From Emticicia sp051209875 (lineage in GTDB: Bacteria > Bacteroidota > Bacteroidia > Cytophagales > Spirosomataceae): a DNA stretch of 64,000 bases. Within the stretch, counting starts at the first letter, position 1. Every line of letters begins with the position of its first letter. Below, in pieces: positions 26,301 through 34,667 of this stretch. The translations under genes were made by a program, and so were the position numbers. Location: assembly GCF_051209875.1 (NCBI RefSeq), contig NZ_JBNTQY010000001.1, forward strand, positions 1,488,001 to 1,552,000, written 5' to 3'. Below the pieces are notes generated by a model. The model worked only from the letters and a program-made list of their open reading frames with translations, searched no databases and had not been told where the DNA came from.

Positions 26301-28400
26301 TTATGGTCAAATAATTTAGGAACTTCCGCGACAGCGACTATCACGAGTGCAGGGACTTATACAGTGACAGTAAGCTCTTTGACAAATGGATGTAGTGCAA
26401 CAGCGACGACCTTTGTTTCGGTTGATAGGACAGCTCCAGTAGCGAGTATCACAGGAACAACGAATTTGACGTGTACGAATCTGAGTGTGAGTAGAACAGC
26501 GAGTGGCGGGGGTAGTTATTTATGGTCAAATAATTTAGGAACCTCAGCGACGGCAACTATCACGAGTGCAGGGACTTATACAGTGACAGTAAGCTCTTTG
26601 ACAAATGGATGTAGTGCAACAGCGACGACCTTTGTTTCGGTTGATAGGACAGCACCAGTAGCGAGTATCACAGGAACAACGAATTTGACGTGTACGAATT
26701 TGAGTGTGAGTAGAACAGCGAGTGGAGGAGGTAGTTATTTATGGTCAAATAATTTAGGAACTTCCGCGACAGCGACTATCACGAGTGCAGGGACTTATAC
26801 AGTGACAGTAAGCTCTTTGACAAATGGATGTAGTGCAACAGCGACGACCTTTGTTTCGGTTGATAGGACAGCACCAGTAGCGAGTATCACAGGAACAACG
26901 AATTTGACGTGTACGAATTTGAGTGTGAGTAGAACAGCGAGTGGAGGAGGTAGTTATTTATGGTCAAATAATTTAGGAACTTCCGCGACAGCGACTATCA
27001 CGAGTGCAGGGACTTATACAGTGACAGTAAGCTCTTTGACAAATGGATGTAGTGCAACAGCGACGACCTTTGTTTCGGTTGATAGGACAGCTCCAGTAGC
27101 GAGTATCACAGGAACAACGAATTTGACGTGTACGAATCTGAGTGTGAGTAGAACAGCGAGTGGCGGGGGTAGTTATTTATGGTCAAATAATTTAGGAACC
27201 TCAGCGACGGCAACTATCACGAGTGCAGGGACTTATACAGTGACAGTAAGCTCTTTGACAAATGGATGTAGTGCAACAGCGACGACCTTTGTTTCGGTTG
27301 ATAGGACAGCACCAGTAGCGAGTATCACAGGAACAACGAATTTGACGTGTACGAATCTGAGTGTGAGTAGAACAGCGAGTGGAGGAGGTAGTTATTTATG
27401 GTCAAATAATTTAGGAACTTCAGCTACAGCGACTATCACGAGTGCAGGGACTTATACAGTGACAGTAAGCTCTTTGACAAATGGATGTAGTGCAACAGCG
27501 ACGACCTTTGTTTCGGTTGATAGGACAGCTCCAGTAGCGAGTATCACAGGAACAACGAATTTGACGTGTACGAATTTGAGTGTGAGTAGAACAGCGAGTG
27601 GAGGAGGTAGTTATTTATGGTCAAATAATTTAGGAACTTCAGCTACAGCGACTATCACGAGTGCAGGGACTTATACAGTGACAGTAAGCTCTTTGACAAA
27701 TGGATGTAGTGCAACAGCGACGACCTTTGTTTCGGTTGAAGCCTTACCTCCAACACCAATCATTTCGCCAATAAATCCCCCTGCAATTTGTTCTGGGCAA
27801 AGTATTTCGCTTACAGCAAGTGGCTGTTCAGGTTTAGTGACTTGGTCAAATGGTGCAACTGGAAGTACCATTTCAGTTTCTCCTACAGGGACAACTACTT
27901 TTACAGCAAATTGTACCATTAATGGATGCGTGAGCAATAATAGTCAGCCAACAGTTGTAACTATAACAGCAAATTGTAATAATTCAATTAAAATTTCACC
28001 ATCAAAAGTTTTTGTTTGCCCGAATACGCAATTAACACTTACTGCAACAGGTTGTTCAAGCATGATTACATGGACTGGTGGAATAACAGGTAATGTTCTA
28101 ACAATTACACCAACTGTAACAGGATCTTATACTGCAACTTGTTCGGCAGGAGGAAGTAGTACTGTTGTTGTAACAGTTGGAACAACTTCCGCTATATTAA
28201 CAAATGCTGATAATGTTTCAACTGGGAGTGTTAAATTTCAAGTTACAGAATCAATCACTTCAAATAGTATCATTGGAGAAACTTCTGTTATTCCTAAGCC
28301 GAATGTTTTATATCAGGCGGGTAAATCTATCATTATGCAACCCGGTTTTAGTATAACCGCAGGAAGTGTGTTTAATGCTAAGATTCAAGGCTGTAATTAG
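20391..28400 (+). CDS. Giant secreted repeat protein with GCN-type end domain
   Basis: 2,669 residues. Signal peptide MKNFSILWVSMAFLWLFVMGKASAQ. Then five ~80-residue modules each starting 'EYFIDNDPGxGNG' and ending 'IRAKDxxNKWS', a group of Ig-like modules (C..G..V.L.A.GC.G...WSNG), three more EYFIDNDPG modules, and 16 tandem 73-residue Ig-like modules (PVASITGTTNLTCTNLSV ... FVSVDRTA) almost identical in DNA (24246-27739). Two further Ig-like modules follow, and then the end domain YQAGKSIIMQPGFSITAG ending QGCN. Probably a long surface adhesin or filament. No enzymatic motif. The identical repeats make copy number unstable, and an assembly collapse or expansion is possible. An intrinsic terminator follows at 28473. 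Confidence 0.88.
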   Translation: MKNFSILWVSMAFLWLFVMGKASAQTINSVEYFIDNDPGVGNGTAVSITTGNVVTQTFPVSLSSINLKDGIHRISVRAKDSNNQWSWVANSLFVKERITNTAPPIDITKIEYFFNLDPGVGNGVDVPFTQGTSVSNLGFVTPLPSLPIGFHYLSVRVKDARNGWTRCISRPFLKEEIPSNIPLPNITYMEYFLDEDPGVSNGTALTFTPATSISNLSFTIPLPDNVSPGIHTFSVRAKNANNKWSIVTNRAFLKENIQSSIPLSAISNLEYFFDNDPGVGNGTAVNFTAGTTVNDLSFSVPLSNSLPNGIHTVTVRFKDNKGKWSTAVVRPFYKENTSTLAILPNINRVEYFIDTDPGFGNGINVPITPNSSLSNISFTADLTGLQNGKHLLEIRARDINNKWSTVGLREFVSCMNPFAVAISPAAEQNTCVGVPINLSVPTGYTYQWRLNGQDIFNASSNTYSATQTGNYSVVIAQNGCLFTLNSVKVNVTNTPNPPTVITQNQTICNGQKVTLESSNCGGLVTWSDGSTGGAVIVAPTTTTTYTATCTIGGCTSGNSSSSAIITVNAALAIPTITGPNSVVCPNSNVSLSANGCAGVITWNNGQTGSSLNFIATASGTYSATCASGGCVSVASNTFSVNVSNTTSNAMTLTALNAKICNGQSTSLTASGCGGNILWSNGSTTSTITVSPSVTGTYSATCTDNGCTGNSVNILQIQVVPIPNAPTLYGQSQIICKGTSISLSAYNCIGGVINWSNGFVGQTQRITPMTTTTYTATCTKDGCPSANSSGITLTVSECENLAVNITKIEYFIDNDPGFNNGIDVPITASSAINDLNIIIPIQASFADGLHNLSIRAKDANDHWAWTIVRPFWKEALPSINVLPDIVKLEYFIDNDPGYENGTNIPITAGVSINNLVVTMPLDNSLVTGWHNLTIRAKDANGGWSIVVIRPFYKDILPSNANLPNITRLEYYIDTDPGYDLGTEIPISTNSTLSNTPLIINMTGLTPGSHFLAIRAKDVDNKWSTVGIKNFTYGTNIVSIGAIPSDLCGQTNLILPYTLEGTFNEENTLTVQLLDANNNIVNANLLTKNATKSGILTVTLPNVSVNTIYKFRIISSSPSLMSDPVQFTLKPSTIPSISAGGSTTFCLGNSVLLSVSNCNGTVIWSNGITNDMISVTTSGTYSATCNTPNTCSMPTNNAIIVTVYGESSPVITDTSVCGINSTATLTASGCTGGNFAWYLTSTGGTSQFVGNPYTTPQLGSTSTFYVSCVVNGCESTRTPVTVTVNIPPVASITGTTNLTCTNLSVSRTASGGGSYLWSNNLGTSATATITSAGTYTVTVTSLTNGCSATATTFVSVDRTAPVASITGTTNLTCTNLSVSRTASGGGSYLWSNNLGTSATATITSAGTYTVTVSSLTNGCSATATTFVSVDRTAPVASITGTTNLTCTNLSVSRTASGGGSYLWSNNLGTSATATITSAGTYTVTVTSLTNGCSATATTFVSVDRTAPVASITGTTNLTCTNLSVSRTASGGGSYLWSNNLGTSATATITSAGTYTVTVSSLTNGCSATATTFVSVDRTAPVASITGTTNLTCTNLSVSRTASGGGSYLWSNNLGTSATATITSAGTYTVTVSSLTNGCSATATTFVSVDRTAPVASITGTTNLTCTNLSVSRTASGGGSYLWSNNLGTSATATITSAGTYTVTVTSLTNGCSATATTFVSVDRTAPVASITGTTNLTCTNLSVSRTASGGGSYLWSNNLGTSATATITSAGTYTVTVSSLTNGCSATATTFVSVDRTAPVASITGTTNLTCTNLSVSRTASGGGSYLWSNNLGTSATATITSAGTYTVTVSSLTNGCSATATTFVSVDRTAPVASITGTTNLTCTNLSVSRTASGGGSYLWSNNLGTSATATITSAGTYTVTVSSLTNGCSATATTFVSVDRTAPVASITGTTNLTCTNLSVSRTASGGGSYLWSNNLGTSATATITSAGTYTVTVSSLTNGCSATATTFVSVDRTAPVASITGTTNLTCTNLSVSRTASGGGSYLWSNNLGTSATATITSAGTYTVTVSSLTNGCSATATTFVSVDRTAPVASITGTTNLTCTNLSVSRTASGGGSYLWSNNLGTSATATITSAGTYTVTVSSLTNGCSATATTFVSVDRTAPVASITGTTNLTCTNLSVSRTASGGGSYLWSNNLGTSATATITSAGTYTVTVSSLTNGCSATATTFVSVDRTAPVASITGTTNLTCTNLSVSRTASGGGSYLWSNNLGTSATATITSAGTYTVTVSSLTNGCSATATTFVSVDRTAPVASITGTTNLTCTNLSVSRTASGGGSYLWSNNLGTSATATITSAGTYTVTVSSLTNGCSATATTFVSVDRTAPVASITGTTNLTCTNLSVSRTASGGGSYLWSNNLGTSATATITSAGTYTVTVSSLTNGCSATATTFVSVEALPPTPIISPINPPAICSGQSISLTASGCSGLVTWSNGATGSTISVSPTGTTTFTANCTINGCVSNNSQPTVVTITANCNNSIKISPSKVFVCPNTQLTLTATGCSSMITWTGGITGNVLTITPTVTGSYTATCSAGGSSTVVVTVGTTSAILTNADNVSTGSVKFQVTESITSNSIIGETSVIPKPNVLYQAGKSIIMQPGFSITAGSVFNAKIQGCN
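24246..27739 (+). repeat. Sixteen tandem 219-bp coding repeats
   Basis: Copies start every 219 bases from 24246 to 27531 without interruption and stay in frame (73 codons). Sequence differences between copies are few and fall into a small set of shared variants (for example AATTTG or AATCTG, GGAGGAGG or GGCGGGGG, ACTTCCGCGAC or ACCTCAGCGAC). Each encodes one Ig-like module of the 2,669-residue protein. Confidence 0.97.
24684..27311 (+). repeat. Higher-order repeat: four 657-bp blocks of three units
   Basis: Typing the copies by variant bases shows that every third unit (copies 5, 8, 11, 14) carries AATCTG, GGCGGGGG and ACCTCAGCGACGGC together, preceded each time by a unit ending ACAGCTCC. 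The array from copy 3 to copy 14 is therefore four repeats of a 3-unit block, 657 bp each. Blocks 3-5 and 6-8 share the GTAACC variant in their first unit, as do 9-11 and 12-14 the GTAAGC variant. Confidence 0.85.
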
Positions 28401-28822
28401 ATTATCAATAATTCTATCTAAGTTTTCAAGATATTTAAGCCAAAGTTTAATATTTTTTGAAATTAGTATCTCCTTCCTCTCCTTTTCTTATCAGGACAAG
28501 GGGAGGAAGATTTTTTTTATCATAGAAACAACAATCAAACTTTCAAATCTCTTCAATTGATACTAAAAAAGTTTACTACATTGCTGATTATCAATACCTT
28601 GGTGAAAACGGTAAAATTAAAGAACGGTTATTAGATACGTGAACATATTGGAAAGATAATTTCAAGAGGTAATACTCATTAGATTTGAATTGCTAACTAT
28701 TGCTATGTAATATTCGACTATAAATAATGGCTAAAAAAAAGTTGAATAAAAAGCTTAAAAAAGCATAAAAAATCATCAAATTTAATGCTTTAAAAAAGAC
28801 AAATAATTACTCAAACTCAATC
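28401..28822. other. 422-bp intergenic region
   Basis: It contains the strong terminator of the upstream giant gene (28473-28518). The remaining ~300 bases are AT-rich, have no credible frame, and presumably hold the promoter of the ELWxxDGT gene at 28823. A run of AAAAAAG and AAGC words precedes that gene, and I could not assign a -7 box. Confidence 0.5.
28473..28518 (+). terminator. Intrinsic terminator after the giant repeat gene
   Basis: 12-bp stem CTTCCTCTCCTT paired with AAGGGGAGGAAG (one G-T pair), 13-base loop, followed by A then eight T. Confidence 0.85.
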
Positions 28823-31765
28823 ATGATTCAAAATAAACTTTATAACATCAATTATATAGCAATACCTAAAGCAGTTTTATTACATATCTTGATAATTTGT
28901 CTTATTCCATTTTTTGCAATATCACAAACTCTCCAATTAGTAAAGGATATTAATAGTAATTTTCTGCCATCATCTTCACCTACAAATTTTATCAATATTA
29001 ATGGAATTTTATATTTCTCAGCGACTAATCAGAAATTTGGAATGGAGTTATATAGAAGTGATGGCACATTGTTAGGAACTAAATTAGTAAAAGATATTAA
29101 TCAAGGTTTAAATAGTTCTAATCCTACAAATTTTACAAATATCAATGGAACTCTTTATTTTAGTGCTAATATAGGTTCTGGCTATGATTTGTGGAAAAGT
29201 GATGGTACTGATGCTGGAACAGTTTTAGTTAAAGATATTTATAATGAATTCTATTCGTATCCAAAATTTCTTACCAATGTCAACGGAACTTTGTTTTTCA
29301 CTGCTGGAGATGAAATAAATGGCACTGAGCTATGGAAAAGTGATGGAACAGAGGCCGGAACTGTCATGATAAAGAATATTTTGTCAGGTCGTGGAGGATC
29401 TGCTCCAGAAAACTTATTTAATCATAATGGTGTACTTTACTTTTTCGCTTATCACAATTTATATGGGTACGAACTTTGGAAAAGCGATGGTACTGAAGCA
29501 GGAACAGTTATGGTCAAAGATATATATACGGGGCCAAATAGTAGTCATAGCTTATACTACCCAAATAATTTTGTAAGTATTGATAATACCTTATATTTTA
29601 CTGCAAATAATGGAATAAATGGCTCTGAAGTTTGGAAAACAAATGGAACCGACTTAGGTACTGTTATGGTGAAAGACATTTATGTAGGAGCCGATAATGG
29701 TGTAAATCCTGCTATTGATAGATTAATAAACATGAATGGAAACATTTATTTTTATGCAAATGATGGTAATTTTCAGGAAGAATTATGGAGAAGTGATGGT
29801 ACTGAAGCAGGAACAGTGATGGTCAAAGATATTGCGGTAGGAAGTAATTCTTCTTATCCACGAGATATTACAAAGGTGAATAGTACGTTGTTTTTTTCTG
29901 CAGCAAATGGCATAAATGGGGTAGAGCTATGGAAAAGTGATGGTACGGCTGTAGGAACAGTGATGGTAAAGGATATCTATGAAAATGATAATAGCTATAT
30001 TAATTCACCTAAAGGATTTGTTGATTTGAATGGTACCTTATATTTTGTGGCAAATAATGGAATCAATGGTTATGAACTCTGGAAAAGTAATGGTACGAAT
30101 GCTGGGACAACGTTAATTAAAGATATTTATGAAGGGACAAATAGTGCTTATGATTTTTCGCCAAAGCTTTTTGCTTTAGGAAATACATTGTTTTTTAGTG
30201 CCAATAACGGAATAAATGGCTATGAACTTTGGAAAAGTAATGGTAAAGAGGAAAGTACTTTAATTATTAAAGACATAAATGTAGAAAGTTCAACACCTTC
30301 AAATTTGATAAATGTTAACAACATTTTGTATCTATCAGCCAATGATGGAAAAGTAGGACAAGAATTATGGAAAAGTGATGGAACAGCTGTGGGAACTACT
30401 CTCGTAAAAGATATAAATATTGGAGCTGGTAACTCAAATATTTCAATGCTTGGTACGGCTAATAATAATCTTTTCTTTAATGCAAATGATGGAAATACTG
30501 GTCTTGAACTTTGGTCAAGTATGGCTAATAATACTCAATTAGTGAAAGATTTTTTCAATGGATACAACGAATATTCGAGAATAAGTTATTTTGCAAGCAT
30601 CAATAACATTATGTATCTTAGTGTTACTGATAATGGTGTTTTAGGGACTGAACTCTGGAGAACAGATGGAACTCCTGCTGGAACAGTTTTGGTTAAAGAT
30701 ATTTGGCCAGGGAGTGGAAGTTCTGAACCAAAGTTTTTGACAAACCTTAATAATACCCTATATTTTCTTGCATCCAATCCTGAGACTGGATTCCTTGGGC
30801 TTTGGAAAAGTGATGGAACATCGGCTGGAACATTATTGGTTCGTGATACTGGAGGAATTCCCAGAGAGATGATAAACGTTAATGGTACATTATTTTGGAC
30901 AACAATTAATAATCAGATCTGGAAAAGTGATGGTACAGAGGCAGGAACAGTTCCTGTGAAAACAATACCCAGTGCATTTTCAAATGATACTTATTTTTTG
31001 ACAAATGTCAACGGTACATTATTTTTTGTTTCTAACAATGGATTAGAAGGTGGAACTGGAAGCGGTGTTGAGCTTTGGAAAAGTGATGGCACAGAAGCAG
31101 GTACTGTATTAGTTAAAAATATTAATCTAACAGGTAATTCTTACCCTCGTGATTTGGTTGATGTTAATGGAGTGTTATATTTCTATGCCGATGATGGAAT
31201 ACACGGAATGGAACTTTGGAAAAGCAATGGCACGGAAGCGGGTACGGTGCTCGTCAAAGATATTAATATTGGAACCTCAAATTCATCTGACGGTACGTAT
31301 CCCTTTGATACCTATTTAACCAATTTAAATGGTACTTTATATTTTGTAGCCAATAATGGTGTAAATGGGAGAGAATTATGGAAAAGTGATGGAACTACAA
31401 TTGGTACTGTAATGGTCAATGATATGAGTCAAGGCATCGAAAGTTCTACCCCTAAAAACCTTACAAAAGTAAATGATGCACTATATTTTTCGGCAGATGA
31501 TGGAATATATGGAAATGAATTGTGGAAATTAACACCGCCACCTTGCCCAGTAGAAATTATCTTGCAAAGCCCCACTAATGATTACACAAATGGAATTCTT
31601 ATTCAAGAAGTAAACCGTATCATAGGCACAATTGCTGCTGCCAATAAAATAACCAATACCGCTAAAGTTACTTATCGGGCAGGAAAAAGTATTACCCTTC
31701 ATTCTGGATTTATGGTTGATAGTGGAGCGGTTTTTAAAACCGAATTTGGTGGTTGCAATAATTGA
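28823..31765 (+). CDS. Secreted ELWxxDGT repeat protein with GCN-type end domain
   Basis: 980 residues with an N-terminal hydrophobic export segment (to about residue 35, ending FFAISQ). It is then made of about twenty ~45-residue repeats of the form 'LYFxANNGxNGxELWKSDGTxAGTxLVKDI', the ELWxxDGT family, thought to fold as beta-propeller-like surface proteins. The last 65 residues are the GCN-type end domain (YRAGKSITLHSGFMV ... GGCNN), with one extra Asn compared with its neighbours. No catalytic motif seen. An intrinsic terminator follows at 31792. The role is unknown; surface attachment is a guess. Confidence 0.88.
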   Translation: MIQNKLYNINYIAIPKAVLLHILIICLIPFFAISQTLQLVKDINSNFLPSSSPTNFININGILYFSATNQKFGMELYRSDGTLLGTKLVKDINQGLNSSNPTNFTNINGTLYFSANIGSGYDLWKSDGTDAGTVLVKDIYNEFYSYPKFLTNVNGTLFFTAGDEINGTELWKSDGTEAGTVMIKNILSGRGGSAPENLFNHNGVLYFFAYHNLYGYELWKSDGTEAGTVMVKDIYTGPNSSHSLYYPNNFVSIDNTLYFTANNGINGSEVWKTNGTDLGTVMVKDIYVGADNGVNPAIDRLINMNGNIYFYANDGNFQEELWRSDGTEAGTVMVKDIAVGSNSSYPRDITKVNSTLFFSAANGINGVELWKSDGTAVGTVMVKDIYENDNSYINSPKGFVDLNGTLYFVANNGINGYELWKSNGTNAGTTLIKDIYEGTNSAYDFSPKLFALGNTLFFSANNGINGYELWKSNGKEESTLIIKDINVESSTPSNLINVNNILYLSANDGKVGQELWKSDGTAVGTTLVKDINIGAGNSNISMLGTANNNLFFNANDGNTGLELWSSMANNTQLVKDFFNGYNEYSRISYFASINNIMYLSVTDNGVLGTELWRTDGTPAGTVLVKDIWPGSGSSEPKFLTNLNNTLYFLASNPETGFLGLWKSDGTSAGTLLVRDTGGIPREMINVNGTLFWTTINNQIWKSDGTEAGTVPVKTIPSAFSNDTYFLTNVNGTLFFVSNNGLEGGTGSGVELWKSDGTEAGTVLVKNINLTGNSYPRDLVDVNGVLYFYADDGIHGMELWKSNGTEAGTVLVKDINIGTSNSSDGTYPFDTYLTNLNGTLYFVANNGVNGRELWKSDGTTIGTVMVNDMSQGIESSTPKNLTKVNDALYFSADDGIYGNELWKLTPPPCPVEIILQSPTNDYTNGILIQEVNRIIGTIAAANKITNTAKVTYRAGKSITLHSGFMVDSGAVFKTEFGGCNN

Positions 31766-31791
31766 AAGAAATATTTTAAAACATTTTCCCT

Positions 31792-31824
31792 AACTTGCTC
31801 AATAATCTTTGAGCAAGTTTTTTT
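31792..31824 (+). terminator. Intrinsic terminator abutting the nagA start codon
   Basis: 11-bp perfect stem AACTTGCTCAA / TTGAGCAAGTT with a 6-base loop and a seven-T tail whose last T touches the ATG of nagA at 31825. It ends the ELWxxDGT transcript and occupies the whole nagA ribosome-binding region. Confidence 0.85.
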
Positions 31825-32940
31825 ATGCAAACAGTCATCATCAACGCCACTATTCATACTGGCACTGAAGTACTTGAGAATCAATCAATTGTCATTGAAA
31901 ATGGCATAATTTCAGGACTTAGTCAAAATCAATCGGCATCGGAAGTAATCGACCTCCAAAACAAACATATTTCCGCAGGATTTGTTGATACGCATATCAA
32001 TGGAGGAGAAAAATTTTACTTCACCCAATATGCCAACGAAGAAACGATTCAAGATATTTATGAGTCAAGTCTGAAATTGGGTACGACACACGTTTTGCCT
32101 ACGCTCATTACTTCTCCACTCGAAAATATCTTGAAAGGTATTGAAGCCACTCGTAGCTTTTTAGAGAAAAATCCAAACGCTGGCGTACTCGGAATGCACC
32201 TTGAAGGTCCTTTTTTGAATCTTGCTAAACGTGGAGCTCATTTAGCAGCCTATATCAGAAAACCAACCAATGATGAGTTAGCTGAAATCATCAAATATGG
32301 CAAAGGTATTATTAAACTTATGACGGTTGCTGCTGAAAACTTTACTACGGAACAACTGGAGATGCTACTCGAAAGTGGCATAAAAATATCGCTGGGTCAT
32401 TCAAATGCTACTTATAAACAAGCAAAAAGTGCTTATAATCATGGGATTACGCTTTGTACACATTTGTATAATGCCATGACCCAAATGGGGCATCGTGAGC
32501 CTGGGGTAGTTGGAGCAACTTTTGATAGTACTGATGTTTATGCTCCTATTATTTTAGATGGTTTTCATTGTGATTATGCAGCAGCTCGCATTGCCTATAA
32601 AATAAAAAAAGACAAACTTTTCTTGATTTCAGATGCACTTTTTGTGGGAGAAAAAGTTAAACAATTTCAATGGGAAGAATTTGATGCGTATTTAGAAAAT
32701 GGGAAATACCGAAACTCGGAAGGAAATTTGGCAGGAGCGGCGGTTTCGATGGCAGATTGTGTTAGAAATGCTGTGCATCATTTAGGAGTTTCATTGGAGG
32801 AGGCAATCAAAATGGCAACGATTCGTCCAGCAAAAGCATTGGGAATTGATGATGAAATTGGTCAGATAGATAAGGGGTTTCCCGCAAAATTTGTTGTATT
32901 TGATGAAAACTTGAATGATTTTAAACCTTTAGTTTTTTAA
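31825..32940 (+). CDS. nagA: N-acetylglucosamine-6-phosphate deacetylase
   Basis: 371 residues, normal length. It removes the acetyl group from GlcNAc-6-phosphate to give glucosamine-6-phosphate, in cytoplasmic amino-sugar recycling. Metal and substrate residues visible: FVDTHINGG, GMHLEGPFLN (Glu), SLGHSNATY (His), LCTHLYNAM (His) and LISDAL (catalytic Asp). The start MQTVIINATIHTG is a normal amidohydrolase N-terminus, so the ATG directly after a terminator hairpin seems real. No promoter or ribosome-binding site separate from that hairpin can be seen. The downstream ATPase gene starts 153 bp later on the same strand. Confidence 0.95.
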   Translation: MQTVIINATIHTGTEVLENQSIVIENGIISGLSQNQSASEVIDLQNKHISAGFVDTHINGGEKFYFTQYANEETIQDIYESSLKLGTTHVLPTLITSPLENILKGIEATRSFLEKNPNAGVLGMHLEGPFLNLAKRGAHLAAYIRKPTNDELAEIIKYGKGIIKLMTVAAENFTTEQLEMLLESGIKISLGHSNATYKQAKSAYNHGITLCTHLYNAMTQMGHREPGVVGATFDSTDVYAPIILDGFHCDYAAARIAYKIKKDKLFLISDALFVGEKVKQFQWEEFDAYLENGKYRNSEGNLAGAAVSMADCVRNAVHHLGVSLEEAIKMATIRPAKALGIDDEIGQIDKGFPAKFVVFDENLNDFKPLVF

Positions 32941-33093
32941 CCCAATTTTTCAAATCGTAATGATTATTCTGAACAATTTGGAAAATTGTATTACAATACT
33001 CAAACCATTTCTCGATTAAATCCGTTATTCAAAGAAGATAGTTTCAATGTCCGAAAATTATACATTCCCCAAAATACATTATACATTAAATTC

Positions 33094-34605
33094 ATGCCTT
33101 TCGATAAGAATATTTTAAAAATCAAGACACTCGGCGAATTAAAAGCCAGTGGCTACCGCCCAAAATCAATTAAACAAGAACTTCGTGATAATTTAGTTGA
33201 AAAACTTAAAAATAAAGAGTCTGTTTTTCCAGGAATTTGGGGTTATGAAGATACCGTTATTCCTGATGTAGAAAAGGCAATTCTTTCGATGCACCACATC
33301 AACTTGTTGGGTTTGCGTGGGCAAGCAAAAACTCGTATCGCTCGTTTGATGGTTAATCTTTTAGATGAATTTGTTCCAATCGTGGCGGGTTCAGAATTAA
33401 ATGATGACCCTCTCGAACCACTTTCAAGATTTGCTAAAGATTTAATTGCCGAACACGGTGATGCTACCCCCGTTTCGTGGCTACCTCGTGAAGAACGTTA
33501 TAATGAAAAATTGGCAACACCAGATGTTTCTATTGCTGACTTAATTGGCGATGTTGACCCAATCAAGGCGGCAACGTTGCGATTGCCTTACTCTGACGAA
33601 CGAGTCATTCACTTTGGTATGATTCCACGTTCGCATCGTTGTATTTTTGTTATCAATGAATTACCCGATTTGCAGGCACGTATTCAAGTTTCATTATTTA
33701 ATATTTTACAAGAAGGCGACATTCAAATTCGTGGCTTCAAACTCCGAATGCCGCTTGATATCCAGTTTGTATTTACAGCAAACCCTGAAGATTATACCAA
33801 TCGCGGAAGTATTGTAACGCCACTAAAAGACCGTATTGATAGCCAAATCGTAACTCATTATCCAAAATCTATTGAAATAGGACGCAAGATTACAGAGCAA
33901 GAAGCAATCATTAAAGATGGTCAGAAGAAAATTGCTGTCAATGATATTTTGAAAGATTTGGTTGAACAAATTGCCGTTGAAGCTCGCCAAAGCGAATATG
34001 TTGATGCCAAAAGTGGCGTGTCGGCTCGTATGACGATTTCAGCTTATGAAAACTTGTTGAGTTCAGCAGAAAGACGTTCATTGATTAATGGCGAAAAAAA
34101 TGTAAATGCCAGAATATCAGATATATATGGGGCAATTGCTGCCATCAATGGAAAAATAGAATTGGTTTATGAAGGTGAAGTAGAAGGCCCTGTTTATGTA
34201 GCTCAAAGCCTTATAGGTAAAGCAATGCGAACAGAGTTTTTGAAATATTTCCCCAATCCTGAAGCAGTCAAGAAGAAAAAATCAGGTAAAAATCCTTTTC
34301 AGCAAGTATCAAATTGGTTTGGCGAAGGAAATGTAATTGATTTTACAAATGACTTAACTGACCGTGAATACCGTGCCAGACTAAAAACCATCGAAGGTTT
34401 GGAAGAATTGGTAGAAGGTTACCACGGACGTTTGAGTGAAGATGATAAATTATTTATGATGGAATTTGCTCTGCATGGATTAGCAGAATATTCATTAATC
34501 AGTAAGCAAAATTTAGATACAGGCCTACAATTCAAAGATTTATTGGATAGTATGTTCGACCCTAATAAGATGAAGTTTGATGATGATGACGAGGATTTTA
34601 GGTAA
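33094..34605 (+). CDS. MoxR/magnesium-chelatase-like AAA+ ATPase
   Basis: 503 residues from the ATG at 33094; a longer frame upstream adds 36 residues with no family match. Walker A GLRGQAKT (73-80), Walker B-type CIFVINELPDL, and a sensor region FTANPEDYTNRG followed by TPLKDRI place it with the ChlI/MoxR-type AAA+ ATPases, which remodel or assemble protein complexes using ATP. Such genes are often followed by a VWA-domain partner. None is present here; a terminator and a toxin-antitoxin remnant follow. Cytoplasmic. The family call is good, the specific client unknown. Confidence 0.85.
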   Translation: MPFDKNILKIKTLGELKASGYRPKSIKQELRDNLVEKLKNKESVFPGIWGYEDTVIPDVEKAILSMHHINLLGLRGQAKTRIARLMVNLLDEFVPIVAGSELNDDPLEPLSRFAKDLIAEHGDATPVSWLPREERYNEKLATPDVSIADLIGDVDPIKAATLRLPYSDERVIHFGMIPRSHRCIFVINELPDLQARIQVSLFNILQEGDIQIRGFKLRMPLDIQFVFTANPEDYTNRGSIVTPLKDRIDSQIVTHYPKSIEIGRKITEQEAIIKDGQKKIAVNDILKDLVEQIAVEARQSEYVDAKSGVSARMTISAYENLLSSAERRSLINGEKNVNARISDIYGAIAAINGKIELVYEGEVEGPVYVAQSLIGKAMRTEFLKYFPNPEAVKKKKSGKNPFQQVSNWFGEGNVIDFTNDLTDREYRARLKTIEGLEELVEGYHGRLSEDDKLFMMEFALHGLAEYSLISKQNLDTGLQFKDLLDSMFDPNKMKFDDDDEDFR

Positions 34606-34627
34606 AAAGCCGTCAAAAATTTTGAAT

Positions 34628-34664
34628 AAAAGGGTTAAATCTAACATTCAGATTTAACCCTTTT
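34628..34664. terminator. Bidirectional intrinsic terminator
   Basis: Perfect 15-bp stem AAAAGGGTTAAATCT with a 7-base loop, flanked by A's on one side and T's on the other. It serves the AAA+ ATPase gene on the plus strand and the toxin-antitoxin unit on the minus strand. Confidence 0.85.
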
Positions 34665-34667
34665 GGT

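Noticed and set aside
24246..27739. Regular tandem repeats resembling a CRISPR array
   Set aside because: Repeats are 219 bp, contiguous with no unique spacers, in frame and part of a secreted protein; no cas genes nearby.
32986..33093. Longer N-terminus for the MoxR-like ATPase
   Set aside because: 36 extra residues (MYYNTQTISR...) do not resemble the family; the ATG at 33094 fits better.
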